Shown here: piece after piece, positions 14,944-22,790 of the stretch
Numbering within the stretch: the first letter of the stretch is position 1
Layout of the letters: the number at the start of each line of letters is the position of its first letter
NCBI GenBank assembly: GCA_018609945.1
Contig: JAHENO010000061.1
Location: forward strand, 1 to 25,395
Origin: Haloarculaceae archaeon
Lineage (GTDB): Archaea > Halobacteriota > Halobacteria > Halobacteriales > Haloarculaceae
Length of the DNA: 25,395 bases
Direction: 5' to 3'
Notes under the pieces: model-generated
Database searches by the model: none
What the model was told of the DNA's origin: nothing
What the model saw: the letters and a program-made list of their open reading frames with translations, nothing else
Program-made: the position numbers and the translations under genes

Positions 14944-15678
14944 TCAGCCGGTCCGTTCGGGGCCTGCCGCCAGAATCTCCCACTCGTGGCCGGGGAGGAT
15001 CCGGTCGGCACGGTCGTCAACCTCGCGTGCACTCGCCCACCACTCGAAGTCGTTCATCGCCAGCCCGCGCCGGTACGGATCACCCTCCAGATTCTCGAAG
15101 GTGGGGATGGCGTCGGCAGCCACGACTGTCGTCCCATCGTCGGTCTCGACGGCCAGCGACTGGTGGCCGACGGTGTGGCCCGGCGTCGGGAACGCCGTCA
15201 CACCCGGGCAGAGGTCGGTCTCCCCGTCCAGGGGCGTCAGGTCGACGGTCAGCCAGGGCGGCTCGCGGCCCAGCGACTTCGCCTCGTAGCGGTCGGCGTG
15301 CATGGGGTAGGGCGCGATTGCGTACTCCAGTTCCCGGCGCTGGACGTACACCTCGGCGTCGAACAGGTCCAGGTTGTAACAGTGGTCCCAGTCGAGGTGG
15401 GTCAACACGACCGCGTCGATATCCGCGGGGCGGTACCCCTCCGAGTCGAGGATGGCCGTCAGGGTCTGGTCCTCGCGGCGCCGACAGTCGAAGCCCGGGT
15501 GCAGGTCGGCCATCTGCTCGACGTCACCGAAGCCGGTGTCGACCAGCAGCGTCCGGTCGGCCTCGACGATGTAGACGATGGAGGGTGCCTCGATCTCGAC
15601 GCCGCGCTCGCCGCTGACGAGGATGCTCTTGTCCAGCGTCATCGCCCCGCAACACCGCGGGGTCACCGTGGGGCTCAT
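14944..15678 (-). CDS. metallo-beta-lactamase-fold hydrolase, AHL lactonase-like
   Basis: A 244-residue MBL-fold zinc hydrolase. The signature THLDWDHC (His94, Asp96, Asp98, His99) is followed by PTPGHTVGHQSL (His168), AADAIPTF (Asp189) and ILPGHEWEI (His231), giving a full dinuclear zinc site. The HxDWDH variant with an early VDTGFG segment is typical of the N-acyl-homoserine-lactonase-like subgroup. The true substrate may be another lactone or ester, and there is no evidence of quorum sensing nearby. ATG 15678 is chosen over 15717 because a GATATTTAGG box (about 15701-15712) sits 28 nt upstream. It is divergent from the aspartoacylase-like gene. Confidence 0.88.
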   Translation of the reverse strand: MSPTVTPRCCGAMTLDKSILVSGERGVEIEAPSIVYIVEADRTLLVDTGFGDVEQMADLHPGFDCRRREDQTLTAILDSEGYRPADIDAVVLTHLDWDHCYNLDLFDAEVYVQRRELEYAIAPYPMHADRYEAKSLGREPPWLTVDLTPLDGETDLCPGVTAFPTPGHTVGHQSLAVETDDGTTVVAADAIPTFENLEGDPYRRGLAMNDFEWWASAREVDDRADRILPGHEWEILAAGPERTG

Positions 15679-15750
15679 GTCCCTCCCTGGGTTCCCCCGG
15701 CCTAAATATCGCGGCACTTACGGGCCCGCCGGACGCAGATTCGGGCAGCG

Positions 15751-16563
15751 ATGCGCGTCGAGACTGTCGGCCCCGACGGCACTCCGGAGGTGGCGGCAGT
15801 CGGGGCCATCCACGGCGACGAGCCGGCCGGCGTCCGCGCCATCGAGCGGTTCCTCGCCGAGGGGCCGACCGAGCACCTCCGGCGACCCGTCCGCCTGGTG
15901 GTCGCCAACGAGCGCGCCCTCGCGGCGGGCGAGCGGTTCGTCGACGCCGACCTCAACCGCGTCTTTCCCGGTGACGCCGACGCCGCGGCCCACGAGCGCC
16001 GCCTGGCTGCCCGCCTGCTGGCGGAACTCGGGGACGCGTTCGTGCTTGGCTTTCACTCGACAGTCTCCTTCAACGAGCCCTTCGGGACGCTCGCGGACCT
16101 CACGCCCGAGAAGGCCCGCCTAATGGGTGCGCTCCCTCTCTCGCACGCGGCCGATTTCACCGGCGTCGTCGAGGGACGAAGCGTGAACCTCCCGCGGTTC
16201 GTCAACGTCGAGGTCGGTCCCCAGGGAACCGACGCCGCGGCCGACGACGCCTACGAGTGCCTGCTCGCGTACCTGCGTGCGATGGACGCGCTGCCTGGCG
16301 AGGTCGAGCCGACGCCGACGACACACTACCGCGTGACCGACCTCCTCGAGAAGGAGCCCGGCCGCACCTATCGCGTCGCGGTCGAGAACTTCGAGCGGGT
16401 GCCCGACGGCGACGTCATCGTTCGCAGCCGCGACGGCGAACACGTCGTGCGCGCCGAGGGGGACGTCTGGCCGGTGCTGCTCTCGGCGGACGGCCACGAG
16501 TCGCTGCTGGGCTATACGGCGAACGCGGCCCGTCCCATCGAGACAGCCGTACCCAGCAGATGA
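15751..16563 (+). CDS. succinylglutamate desuccinylase/aspartoacylase-family zinc hydrolase
   Basis: A 270-residue zinc-dependent amidohydrolase-like protein. GAIHGDEPAG supplies His21 and Glu24 as metal ligands, DADLNRVFPG (65-74) is the conserved substrate-binding block with the Asn-Arg pair, and FHSTVSF gives His102 as the third ligand. These are the AstE/AspA family signatures in correct order. The general base Glu usually lies further along, perhaps in VNVEVGPQG. The natural substrate is unknown: haloarchaeal members are not clearly tied to arginine catabolism and no ast genes are nearby. A CACTTACGG patch about 30 nt upstream may be the TATA box. It is followed after 44 nt by the flippase-like gene, so the two may be co-transcribed. 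Confidence 0.87.
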   Translation: MRVETVGPDGTPEVAAVGAIHGDEPAGVRAIERFLAEGPTEHLRRPVRLVVANERALAAGERFVDADLNRVFPGDADAAAHERRLAARLLAELGDAFVLGFHSTVSFNEPFGTLADLTPEKARLMGALPLSHAADFTGVVEGRSVNLPRFVNVEVGPQGTDAAADDAYECLLAYLRAMDALPGEVEPTPTTHYRVTDLLEKEPGRTYRVAVENFERVPDGDVIVRSRDGEHVVRAEGDVWPVLLSADGHESLLGYTANAARPIETAVPSR

Positions 16564-16607
16564 CACCCCTCGACACCACCCGGTTCCGGCCATAGACCGG
16601 CGAACTC

Positions 16608-17663
16608 ATGAACACCCACGACACCGGCGGTCCCGCGCAGTCCTCGCGTGGCGCACTCCTCGGTGCGCTCCTCGCCGGGGTGGCACTCGTCGGCTACGTC
16701 TGGTTCGTCGGGACCGGCGACGTGCTGGCGGCGCTCGGACGCGTCCCGCCGGACCGCGCGCTCGCGCTCGCAGCCATCGGGTTCTGTCCGGTCCTCGTCT
16801 GGGGGCTCTCGCTCCGCATAGTGTTCGCGGCCATCGGCGTCGCGGACTCGGTGTGGGAGGCGGTCGCGCTGTTCGTCGCGTCGGTGTTCCTGAACGGCGT
16901 TACGCCGTTCGGGCAGGTCGGCGGCGACCCGCCGAGCGCGCTCCTGATCGCCCGGCGGGCCGACGCGACGTTCGAGACCGGGCTCGCGGCAATCGCCAGC
17001 GTCAACGCGCTCAACCGCGTCGCTGTCGTGCTTCTGGGTGTCGTCGGCGGCGCGTGGTACACCGTCCGGATCGCCACAGTCGACCCACTCCGGGAGGCCG
17101 TCCTCCTCGCGGTCGGTCTCGGACCGGTCGGCGTGATCGTCGCGGTGACTGCCTGGCGCCGCCGCCACGCGCTCGCAGACTGGACCGGCGGCGCGCTCGG
17201 GAGGGTGCTCGTGCCGGCCGGCGACCTGTGTCCGGGCGTGACCCCACCCTCGCGCGGGGCGGTCCGCGACCGCGCTCGCGGGTTCGTCGCCTCTATCGAC
17301 CGCGTCGCCTCGCACCCGGTGTTGCTCGCCGCCGCGTTCCTGCTCGGGGTCGCCGGACAACTCCTCGTCGCGGCCGTCCTCTGGTTCGTGCTGGCCGTCC
17401 TGGGCGTGTCCGCTTCGCTCCCCCTCGTTCTCCTCGTCGTCCCGGCGGCCAAGCTGGCGGGTTTCACGCCGCTCCCCGGTGGCACCGGCGGCGCAGAGGC
17501 GCTCCTGGCCGGACTGCTCGTGGCCGGGGCGGGCACGACCGCGCCGGTCGCGACTGCGGCTGCGCTCCTGCATCGCGTGGTCGCGTTCTGGCTCCCGACG
17601 GTCGTCGGCGGTCTGGTCACGATCGGACTGCTCGTCCGTTCGGGCGGACGGTCACGGCGGTAA
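16608..17663 (+). CDS. flippase-like membrane protein (UPF0104/LPG synthase TM-like)
   Basis: A 351-residue membrane protein with about eight hydrophobic segments. Two family hallmarks are visible: FLNGVTPFGQVGGDPPSALLIAR in the first half, and KLAGFTPLPGGTGGAEALLAGLL near residues 283-306. These (N)G(V)TP-G...GG...A loops define the lysylphosphatidylglycerol-synthase-like membrane domain found in YbhN and AglD-type archaeal proteins. The soluble transferase domain is absent. Members are implicated in moving lipid-linked substrates across membranes or in lipid-linked glycosylation. A GT2 glycosyltransferase lies about 480 bp downstream, but they are separated by an opposite-strand gene. It is likely co-transcribed with the aspartoacylase-like gene. 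Confidence 0.85.
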   Translation: MNTHDTGGPAQSSRGALLGALLAGVALVGYVWFVGTGDVLAALGRVPPDRALALAAIGFCPVLVWGLSLRIVFAAIGVADSVWEAVALFVASVFLNGVTPFGQVGGDPPSALLIARRADATFETGLAAIASVNALNRVAVVLLGVVGGAWYTVRIATVDPLREAVLLAVGLGPVGVIVAVTAWRRRHALADWTGGALGRVLVPAGDLCPGVTPPSRGAVRDRARGFVASIDRVASHPVLLAAAFLLGVAGQLLVAAVLWFVLAVLGVSASLPLVLLVVPAAKLAGFTPLPGGTGGAEALLAGLLVAGAGTTAPVATAAALLHRVVAFWLPTVVGGLVTIGLLVRSGGRSRR

Positions 17664-17688
17664 CAGCGCGCAAGCCCATCTGGTGCGG

Positions 17689-18051
17689 TCAGGACTCGCG
17701 ACTGTAGAGGACGACCAGGAGGACGATCAGGAGGACCTGGGAACCCTTGTCGATGATCTCTATCGAGGAGATCGCTGGATCACCCCCCTGTTGGTTGAGG
17801 ATCCACCACAGGACGATCTGGAGAGCCGTGAAGGGCACGCCAGCGACGTAGAGCTGTCGGCGGCGGTAATCGAGCAGAAAGAGGACCACCGCCCCGAAAA
17901 ATCCCAGCCCGGCGAGGAGGAACGCGATGGGCTGAGTGCCGGGGAAAAACTGGACCCCGAGGACGAAGTGGATCGCCCCGGTGACGACCGCCAGCAGGAT
18001 CGCGAGCCAGTGCAGCGGGGTGAGCGACTCCGTTTCGAGTGCCGCGCTCAT
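17689..18051 (-). CDS. small four-helix membrane protein
   Basis: A 120-residue membrane protein with four predicted helices at about residues 13-32, 41-60, 67-86 and 100-117. Charged DYRRR after helix 2 suggests a cytoplasmic loop. The segment HWLAILLAVVTGAIHFVLGV and a final VLYSRES are typical of a conserved haloarchaeal family of unknown function. A CAGTTATTAG box at 18073-18085 lies about 28 nt from the ATG, supporting this start. It is divergent from the glycosyltransferase and convergent with the flippase-like gene. Confidence 0.75.
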   Translation of the reverse strand: MSAALETESLTPLHWLAILLAVVTGAIHFVLGVQFFPGTQPIAFLLAGLGFFGAVVLFLLDYRRRQLYVAGVPFTALQIVLWWILNQQGGDPAISSIEIIDKGSQVLLIVLLVVLYSRES

Positions 18052-18114
18052 ATTCGAGTTCGGAGTGGCCGGAGACTAATAACTGAGGGTGCTATCACCG
18101 GTCGGCCGGGGGTA

Positions 18115-18124
18115 GATATTTTAT
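18115..18124 (+). promoter_or_regulatory. TATA box of the GT2 gene
   Basis: GATATTTTAT is centred about 28 nt before the ATG at 18147. It implies a leaderless transcript and argues against the in-frame ATG at 18123, which overlaps the box itself. Confidence 0.55.
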
Positions 18125-18146
18125 GCCCGGTCCCGCTGGCAGGCAC

Positions 18147-18920
18147 ATGGGAATCGAGTACGCCCGTCGGGCGGCCGACCCGACAATCTCGGTCGTGATC
18201 CCGACGGTGCCGGCTTACAGCCACGGGACGACCCTGGCGTGTCTCGACCGACAGCGCATCGCGGAACCGTACGAGGTGCTGGTCGTCGACGACGGGTCGC
18301 TCGACCGCTCCGAGGCGCGAAACGCGGGGCTCCGGGAAGCGGCTGCGGACGTCGTCGCGCTGACGGACGACGACACCAAGCCCCCGGCTGACTGGCTGTC
18401 GGCCATCCACCGCGAATTCAGCGCGGACCCGGACTTGGTCTGTCTGGAAGGGCCGGTCTTCGGCGGCTGTCGGAGCGTCGGATCCCGCTGCTACGTCGGC
18501 TGTAACCTGGCTGTCCGCCGCGAGACGGCACTCGGCGTGGGCGGGTTCCGGTCGGACTTCTCGGAGTGGCGCGAGGACGTCGAGTTCGGCTGGCGGATGG
18601 AAGCCGACGCGGACGGCGTCTGCCGGTACAGCGAGGACGTCCGGATGTGCCACCCGACCGCTCCCCGGACGGCGATCAAACCGGACCTGGAGCGGCAACT
18701 GCGCGAGGAGTACCCCCGGCGCTACGAGGAAGTGCTGAACGCGTCGGTGGCGCGGCGACTGTACCGTCGGGCGCGGGCACTCGGGCTCACGCAACCGGTC
18801 CACCGCGCTGTCAACGACCTCCGGCGCCTGCTGGACGACCCCCGCGTGTCCAGAAACGCTCCGGAGCGTCCCGGCACGGCTGACTCTGCCGGCAGGGTAG
18901 ATGACGGGACGCCGGAGTGA
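18147..18920 (+). CDS. family 2 glycosyltransferase
   Basis: A 257-residue soluble or peripherally membrane-associated GT-A enzyme. ISVVIPTVPAY opens the Rossmann-like nucleotide-sugar domain, YEVLVVDDGS (42-51) carries the first acidic pair, and VVALTDDDTKPPADWL (69-84) contains the DxD metal site. The acceptor region shows CNLAVRRETALGVGGF and the catalytic-base-like WREDVEFGWRM (141-151). There is no membrane helix. It likely transfers a sugar from a nucleotide donor to a lipid or protein-glycan acceptor; donor and acceptor cannot be assigned. The C-terminal ~60 residues are hydrophilic and variable. Start chosen from the TATA position. Confidence 0.88.
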   Translation: MGIEYARRAADPTISVVIPTVPAYSHGTTLACLDRQRIAEPYEVLVVDDGSLDRSEARNAGLREAAADVVALTDDDTKPPADWLSAIHREFSADPDLVCLEGPVFGGCRSVGSRCYVGCNLAVRRETALGVGGFRSDFSEWREDVEFGWRMEADADGVCRYSEDVRMCHPTAPRTAIKPDLERQLREEYPRRYEEVLNASVARRLYRRARALGLTQPVHRAVNDLRRLLDDPRVSRNAPERPGTADSAGRVDDGTPE

Positions 18921-19062
18921 CCGTCTCCAGGCAGGTCACACCGCGTCCCGGGGTTCGTGCCGGTCGGCCATCCGTCTCGCCGCCGGCGAGGGGGCACGCT
19001 GTCGCCCGTGACAGCAGTGACGGAATCCCAATGTTTTCGCAGTTCGAGTCCCTGGCAAGGGT

Positions 19063-19737
19063 ATGATCACGACCGGGCGCACCCTGGACGACCACGGCCA
19101 GCCGATCCCGGGGACGGGGTTCGAGATGGCGCCCGACGGAGAGCTGGCAGCTCTCCTCGGGCGGCGGACCGGGGCATTGACATCACATCCGACACAGGCA
19201 GTGTGGAGCGCCCCGTTGCCCGACCCGGCGGACGAACCGGACACGATCCGCTCGGTCGGCATCCACGAACCGGGCTTCGACGGACCGCCGGAACACTACC
19301 ACGAGCAGAGCGTGGAGCGGTTCGAGATTCTGTCCGGTGACGCCACGTTCCACATCGACGGGGAGGACGTGCCTGCCGCGGCAGGTGACACGGTCACCGT
19401 CGGGAGAGGCGAACGGCACAGTTTCACGATCGAGGGCGACGACCTGTGTTACATGCTGGTCGACATCCGGTCACCGGGCCGGTTGCGATACGTGCTCCCG
19501 GCACTCGGCGGACTGGCACACGACGACCACCGGGACGCCGGGAACCCGCTCCAGCAGGCCGCGATCGCCCAGCGACTCGCCGGAAACACCGTCTTCACCG
19601 AGATCGACGAGAGCATCGCCAGACCGCTGCGTGCCGGGCTCGCGCCCCTGGCACGCCTGCGTGGCTATCGCGGCGCCTACGCGAAGTACACGCAGGACGC
19701 CTTCTGGGAGCGCCACGTCGAACAGCCCGACCTGTAA
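19063..19737 (+). CDS. cupin-domain protein
   Basis: A 224-residue cytoplasmic protein with one clear cupin barrel at about residues 62-135. Cupin motif 1 is PPEHYHEQSVERFEILSG (His78, His80, Glu85), and motif 2 is GDTVTVGRGERHSFTI (His119), giving a complete 3-His/1-Glu metal site. The C-terminal helical part (about 160-224) is unlike simple cupins and may form a cap or dimer surface. Cupins range from dioxygenases to isomerases, so the reaction is unknown. A TGTTTTCG patch about 27 nt upstream of the ATG is the probable TATA box. It converges with the hypothetical gene at 19792. Confidence 0.82.
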   Translation: MITTGRTLDDHGQPIPGTGFEMAPDGELAALLGRRTGALTSHPTQAVWSAPLPDPADEPDTIRSVGIHEPGFDGPPEHYHEQSVERFEILSGDATFHIDGEDVPAAAGDTVTVGRGERHSFTIEGDDLCYMLVDIRSPGRLRYVLPALGGLAHDDHRDAGNPLQQAAIAQRLAGNTVFTEIDESIARPLRAGLAPLARLRGYRGAYAKYTQDAFWERHVEQPDL

Positions 19738-19769
19738 CCGGGGGAGCCACGACCGCTGACACGGGAATC

Positions 19770-19781
19770 CCGACCGGTCGG
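19770..19781. terminator. palindrome between convergent genes
   Basis: CCGACCGGTCGG is a perfect 12-bp palindrome in the 54-nt gap between the cupin gene and the convergent gene at 19792, overlapped by CGGGA/TCCCG arms just upstream. It may help stop transcription from both sides, though no T-tract follows. Confidence 0.25.
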
Positions 19782-19791
19782 CCTGGCACCG

Positions 19792-20055
19792 CTAGACCGA
19801 CTCGTCGGGGTCGTGGCGCTCGGCGATCCGGGTGGCCTCGGCGGCGAAGCGCTCGCGTTCCTCCTCGTCGGCCACCGGTTCGAGGCGCCCGGGGTCGACG
19901 TCCATGCCGGCGGTCACGTCGGTCCGGGTGAGCATCTGCTCGGAGAGTTGCCGCCGGAGATAACGGTCGCCCTCGACGGTCGCGTAGACGAGACTCACCA
20001 TCCCCTTGTCGCTGTAGGTCCGGTCGACCAGCCAGACGCGTTCTGTCGCCGTCAT
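19792..20055 (-). CDS. hypothetical haloarchaeal protein (87 residues)
   Basis: An 87-residue soluble acidic protein. TATERVWLVDRTYSDKGMVS opens a probable beta-strand region, followed by VYATVEGDRYLRRQLSEQML and an acidic helical C-terminus (VADEEERERFAAEATRIAER). I know of no functional assignment. ATG 20055 is preferred because upstream codons, back to 20145, encode an uncharacteristic Cys/His/Pro-rich stretch. It is divergent from the DUF2085 gene. Confidence 0.65.
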   Translation of the reverse strand: MTATERVWLVDRTYSDKGMVSLVYATVEGDRYLRRQLSEQMLTRTDVTAGMDVDPGRLEPVADEEERERFAAEATRIAERHDPDESV

Positions 20056-20137
20056 GGGCGCGCTTGGTTCCCGGCCGGTATGGCACTGTCGACACACCCA
20101 CAGGTTCATGACTTCGGGGGTGTGTGGTGGGACTACG

Positions 20138-20581
20138 ATGGGCATCGGCGCGGAACTGCGGGCCGGGCTGGCCGCGGCGGCACCGTTCCTGCTGTCCCAC
20201 CACGTTCCCGCCGAGCGACACCGGTGTTACGCCCCCGTCGTCTTCGGCCGGCGCGTCCACGTGTGTGCGCGGTGCTCGGGCGTCTATCCGGGCATCGCAG
20301 CCGGTCTGGTCGTGCCGGCCATCGGCCCGGCAGTACTAGTGGACCTGCGCCTCGTCGCCGTCCTCCCGCTCCCGGCCCTTCTCGACTGGGCGGTGACGAC
20401 GTTCACTCCACGGCGCGGCACCAACGGCGTGCGGACGCTCACCGGCCTGTTGCTCGGGTACGGCTACGGGCTCGGGCTGACGGTGCTGGTGTCCGGCCCC
20501 CGGCTACCAGTCCTCTCGATCGGTGCCGTCTACGCTGTCGTGGCGGGTGTCCTTGTCTCCCGGTCCGAGACGGTGGCATAA
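20138..20581 (+). CDS. DUF2085 membrane protein
   Basis: A 147-residue membrane protein with about four helices. The signature is in the first third: LSHHVPAERHRCY followed by VHVCARCSGVYPG. These conserved His/Cys residues (Cys30, Cys43, Cys46) define DUF2085 and suggest a metal or heme site next to the membrane. The rest is hydrophobic helices at about 52-64, 68-90 and 100-120, plus a last one near the end. Function is unknown. The ATG at 20138 begins just before the conserved segment; the frame extends to 20054 but overlaps the opposite-strand gene. It is followed after 37 nt by the zinc-ribbon/TM2 gene, which has its own TATA. Confidence 0.8.
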   Translation: MGIGAELRAGLAAAAPFLLSHHVPAERHRCYAPVVFGRRVHVCARCSGVYPGIAAGLVVPAIGPAVLVDLRLVAVLPLPALLDWAVTTFTPRRGTNGVRTLTGLLLGYGYGLGLTVLVSGPRLPVLSIGAVYAVVAGVLVSRSETVA

Positions 20582-20618
20582 GCTTTTCACACCGCTCTGT
20601 CAACGGACGCACACTGTC

Positions 20619-21050
20619 ATGAAACACTGCATCAATTGCGGCGAAGAGATCGCCGACGACGCCGACGTCTGTCCGGAGTGTGGCGTCAACCAGACGGCGT
20701 CGCTCGAGTCCGCCCACGGACAGCGGAGTGCAGACGAGAAGTACTGCGTCTCCTGTGGCGCGCTCATCAACAAACAGGCGGAACTCTGTCCGGAGTGTGG
20801 CGTCGACCAGCCCTCGGGCAGTTCGAGCAGTTCCGAGCAGGTCGTCGCCGGCATCCTCGCCATCCTGCTGGGCGGGCTGGGCGTCCACAAGTTCTACCAG
20901 GGAAACACGAAGCTGGGCGTGCTGTACCTGTGCCTGTTCTGGACGGCCATCCCCGCGTTGCTCGGCCTCATCGAGGGGATTCTCATCCTGATCGCCGACG
21001 AGGAGGAGTACGAGCGCAAGTACGCCGACGGGAGTATCCTCGGCCGGTAA
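20619..21050 (+). CDS. double zinc-ribbon TM2-domain protein
   Basis: A 143-residue protein with two zinc ribbons at the N-terminus: CINCG...CPECG (Cys4, 7, 18, 21) and CVSCG...CPECG (Cys43, 46, 57, 60), joined by a 20-residue linker. After a Ser-rich hinge (67-72) comes a TM2 domain (about 75-127) with LGGLGVHKFYQGNTKLG and two membrane helices. It is probably membrane-anchored with the zinc ribbons in the cytoplasm; partners are unknown. The duplicated ribbons share the CPECGV sequence, suggesting internal duplication. A CATAAGCTTTT box (about 20577-20587) overlaps the upstream stop codon. Its stop lies 1 nt from the convergent nucleoside hydrolase gene. Confidence 0.87.
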   Translation: MKHCINCGEEIADDADVCPECGVNQTASLESAHGQRSADEKYCVSCGALINKQAELCPECGVDQPSGSSSSSEQVVAGILAILLGGLGVHKFYQGNTKLGVLYLCLFWTAIPALLGLIEGILILIADEEEYERKYADGSILGR

Positions 21051-21051
21051 G

Positions 21052-22017
21052 TCACTCCAGGGACCGCTCGGGCTCCCCGTGGACGACCGTATCGAGGAAC
21101 AGCCGCCGGAAACCGTCTTCGTCGATCGATTCGACGACCCGCGTGTTCCGGTCGCCGTCGGTGACGCCGAGTTCGTCGACGAGCGTGTATCCGCGGGTCA
21201 GTCCTTCGCGTTCGTCGACGTCGACGTGGTAGGTCCCCTCCCGCTCGACGAGCGAGGGGTCGACCAGCAGGGCGCTGACGACCGAGTCGGGCTGGGTGGT
21301 GACGTCCTCGCCGAACTGCTCGCGGTTGAACGCGCGCACCGAGGCCGCAATCGAGGTGAAGAAGTCGGCGAACCGCGACTCGTCTGCGGCGTCCGCGATA
21401 CGGTCGAGCGTCTCGGTCCCGAACGTCGAGTCCCGGACGACCAGTCCCCAGTCGACGAGCGTCACGTCCAGTTCGCGCACGACCAGCTTCGCGGCGTCGG
21501 GGTCGACCCAGAAGTTGTACTCCGCCGCCGGCGTGACGTTGCCCAGACAGTTGACGTTGCCGCCCATCACCCACACAGAATCGAGGAGGTCGCCCAACGC
21601 GGGCTCGCGCTGGAGGGCCAGCGCCACGTTCGTTAGCGGTGCGATACAGACCAGCGTCAACTCCCCCGGGTGTTCGCGGGCCAACTCGACGATGGCGTCC
21701 GGGGCGAATCCGTCGGCAGAGGGGATGTCAACCTCGGGATCGAGGTCGCCGCCGAGGCCGCCCTCGCCGTGGACGTACTCGGCCGTCTCGTGGTCTTTCA
21801 GCAGTGGCGAGCGTGCACCCTCGTAGACGGGCACGTCCGCGCTGTCTGCCAGCTGGAGGGAGTACTTGGCGTTCCGGACCTCGTCGTCGAACCCGACGTT
21901 GCCGGCAGCGACGGTGACGGCCTCGATCTCGATTCGCTCCGAGAGTGCCGCCATGACGAGCGCCTGCGAGTCGTCCCCGGCGGTGTCGGTGTCGACGATG
22001 ACGCGCCGTTCGGTCAT
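21052..22017 (-). CDS. inosine/uridine-preferring nucleoside hydrolase
   Basis: A 321-residue enzyme that hydrolyses the N-glycosidic bond of nucleosides to base and pentose. The Ca-binding N-terminal motif is IVDTDTAGDDSQAL (Asp9, Asp11, Asp15, Asp16), a variant of the usual DTDPGxDD with Thr-Ala in place of Pro-Gly. Further family blocks are VTVAAGNVGFDDEVRNAKY, CIAPLTNVALAL, WVMGGNVNCLGNVTPAAEYNFW (the Asn/Glu ligands) and TQPDSVVSALLVDP for the last Asp region. Purine or pyrimidine preference is not readable. It is divergent from deoC and the kinase, with a shared 59-nt promoter, which supports a role in nucleoside catabolism. Length is typical. Confidence 0.9.
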   Translation of the reverse strand: MTERRVIVDTDTAGDDSQALVMAALSERIEIEAVTVAAGNVGFDDEVRNAKYSLQLADSADVPVYEGARSPLLKDHETAEYVHGEGGLGGDLDPEVDIPSADGFAPDAIVELAREHPGELTLVCIAPLTNVALALQREPALGDLLDSVWVMGGNVNCLGNVTPAAEYNFWVDPDAAKLVVRELDVTLVDWGLVVRDSTFGTETLDRIADAADESRFADFFTSIAASVRAFNREQFGEDVTTQPDSVVSALLVDPSLVEREGTYHVDVDEREGLTRGYTLVDELGVTDGDRNTRVVESIDEDGFRRLFLDTVVHGEPERSLE

Positions 22018-22041
22018 GCCCGAGCCTCCGGGGCCGGGCGC

Positions 22042-22052
22042 TTAGGTTTTAT
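22042..22052. promoter_or_regulatory. shared TATA-like box between nucleoside hydrolase and deoC
   Basis: TTAGGTTTTAT is the only AT-rich patch in a very GC-rich 59-nt gap. Its centre is about 29-30 nt from both divergent ATG codons (22017 and 22077), the right distance for leaderless transcription in each direction. Confidence 0.5.
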
Positions 22053-22076
22053 CCCGCCGGCCCGGGAGATGGGGCC

Positions 22077-22790
22077 ATGGACCGGACCCTCGCGGAGATC
22101 GCTGGCACGATCCAGCACACCGAGGTGCGCCCGACCGCAGACAGAGACCGGATTCGCGAGCTGTGTGCGGAGTGTCTCGAGTACGGTTTCGACGGAGCGA
22201 TGGTCCTCCCGTGCTGGGTCCCGCTCGCCCGGGACCGCCTCGCGGGGACCGACGTGGCCGTCTGTTCGGCCGCCGGCTTCCCGATGGGCGGGGACGGCCA
22301 CCTCGTCAAGGCCACCGCGGTCAGGGACGCCGTCGCCGCCGGCGCCGAGCAGGTCGACGTGATGCCCAACATCGGCTACCTGAAATCCGGGATGGACGAG
22401 GAACTCCGCCGGGAGATGGAACTGGTCGTCGAGGCCAGCGGCGACGCCGTCTGCAAGGCGATGCTCGAACTGGGCGCGCTCGAGGAGAGCGAGGCCGAAC
22501 GCATTCTCGCGCTGGCCGTCGAGGCGGGTTTCGACTACGTGAAGACCTCCAGTGGCTGGGGCGAGGGCGGCAAGGCGACGGTCGAGAGGGTGCGGTTCCT
22601 CCGGGACCGCGCGCCCGAAGACGTCGGCGTCAAGGCAAGCGGTGGCATCCGAACAGCCGCGGTTGCGGACACACTGCTCTCGGCAGGGGCGGACCTGCTG
22701 GGTTCCTCCAGCGGCGTCGACATCGTCGGGAACGATGGAGCCGAGGCCCCAAGTGCACGGGACACGGGAGGAAACGAGGATGGGTACTGA
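22077..22790 (+). CDS. deoC: deoxyribose-phosphate aldolase
   Basis: A 237-residue TIM-barrel class I aldolase that splits 2-deoxyribose 5-phosphate into glyceraldehyde 3-phosphate and acetaldehyde. The Schiff-base lysine is Lys156 in YVKTSSGW, the assisting lysine is Lys186 in VKASGGIRT, and Asp94 lies in QVDVMPNIGYLKSG. The N-terminal motif, normally DHT or similar with a conserved Asp, reads IQHTEVRP here, so that Asp is Gln13. This may alter activity. The C-terminal tail after GSSSGVDIV is short and disordered-looking. The stop overlaps the start of the kinase gene by 11 nt, so the two are translationally linked. Leaderless start predicted from the TATA-like box. Confidence 0.9.
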   Translation: MDRTLAEIAGTIQHTEVRPTADRDRIRELCAECLEYGFDGAMVLPCWVPLARDRLAGTDVAVCSAAGFPMGGDGHLVKATAVRDAVAAGAEQVDVMPNIGYLKSGMDEELRREMELVVEASGDAVCKAMLELGALEESEAERILALAVEAGFDYVKTSSGWGEGGKATVERVRFLRDRAPEDVGVKASGGIRTAAVADTLLSAGADLLGSSSGVDIVGNDGAEAPSARDTGGNEDGY

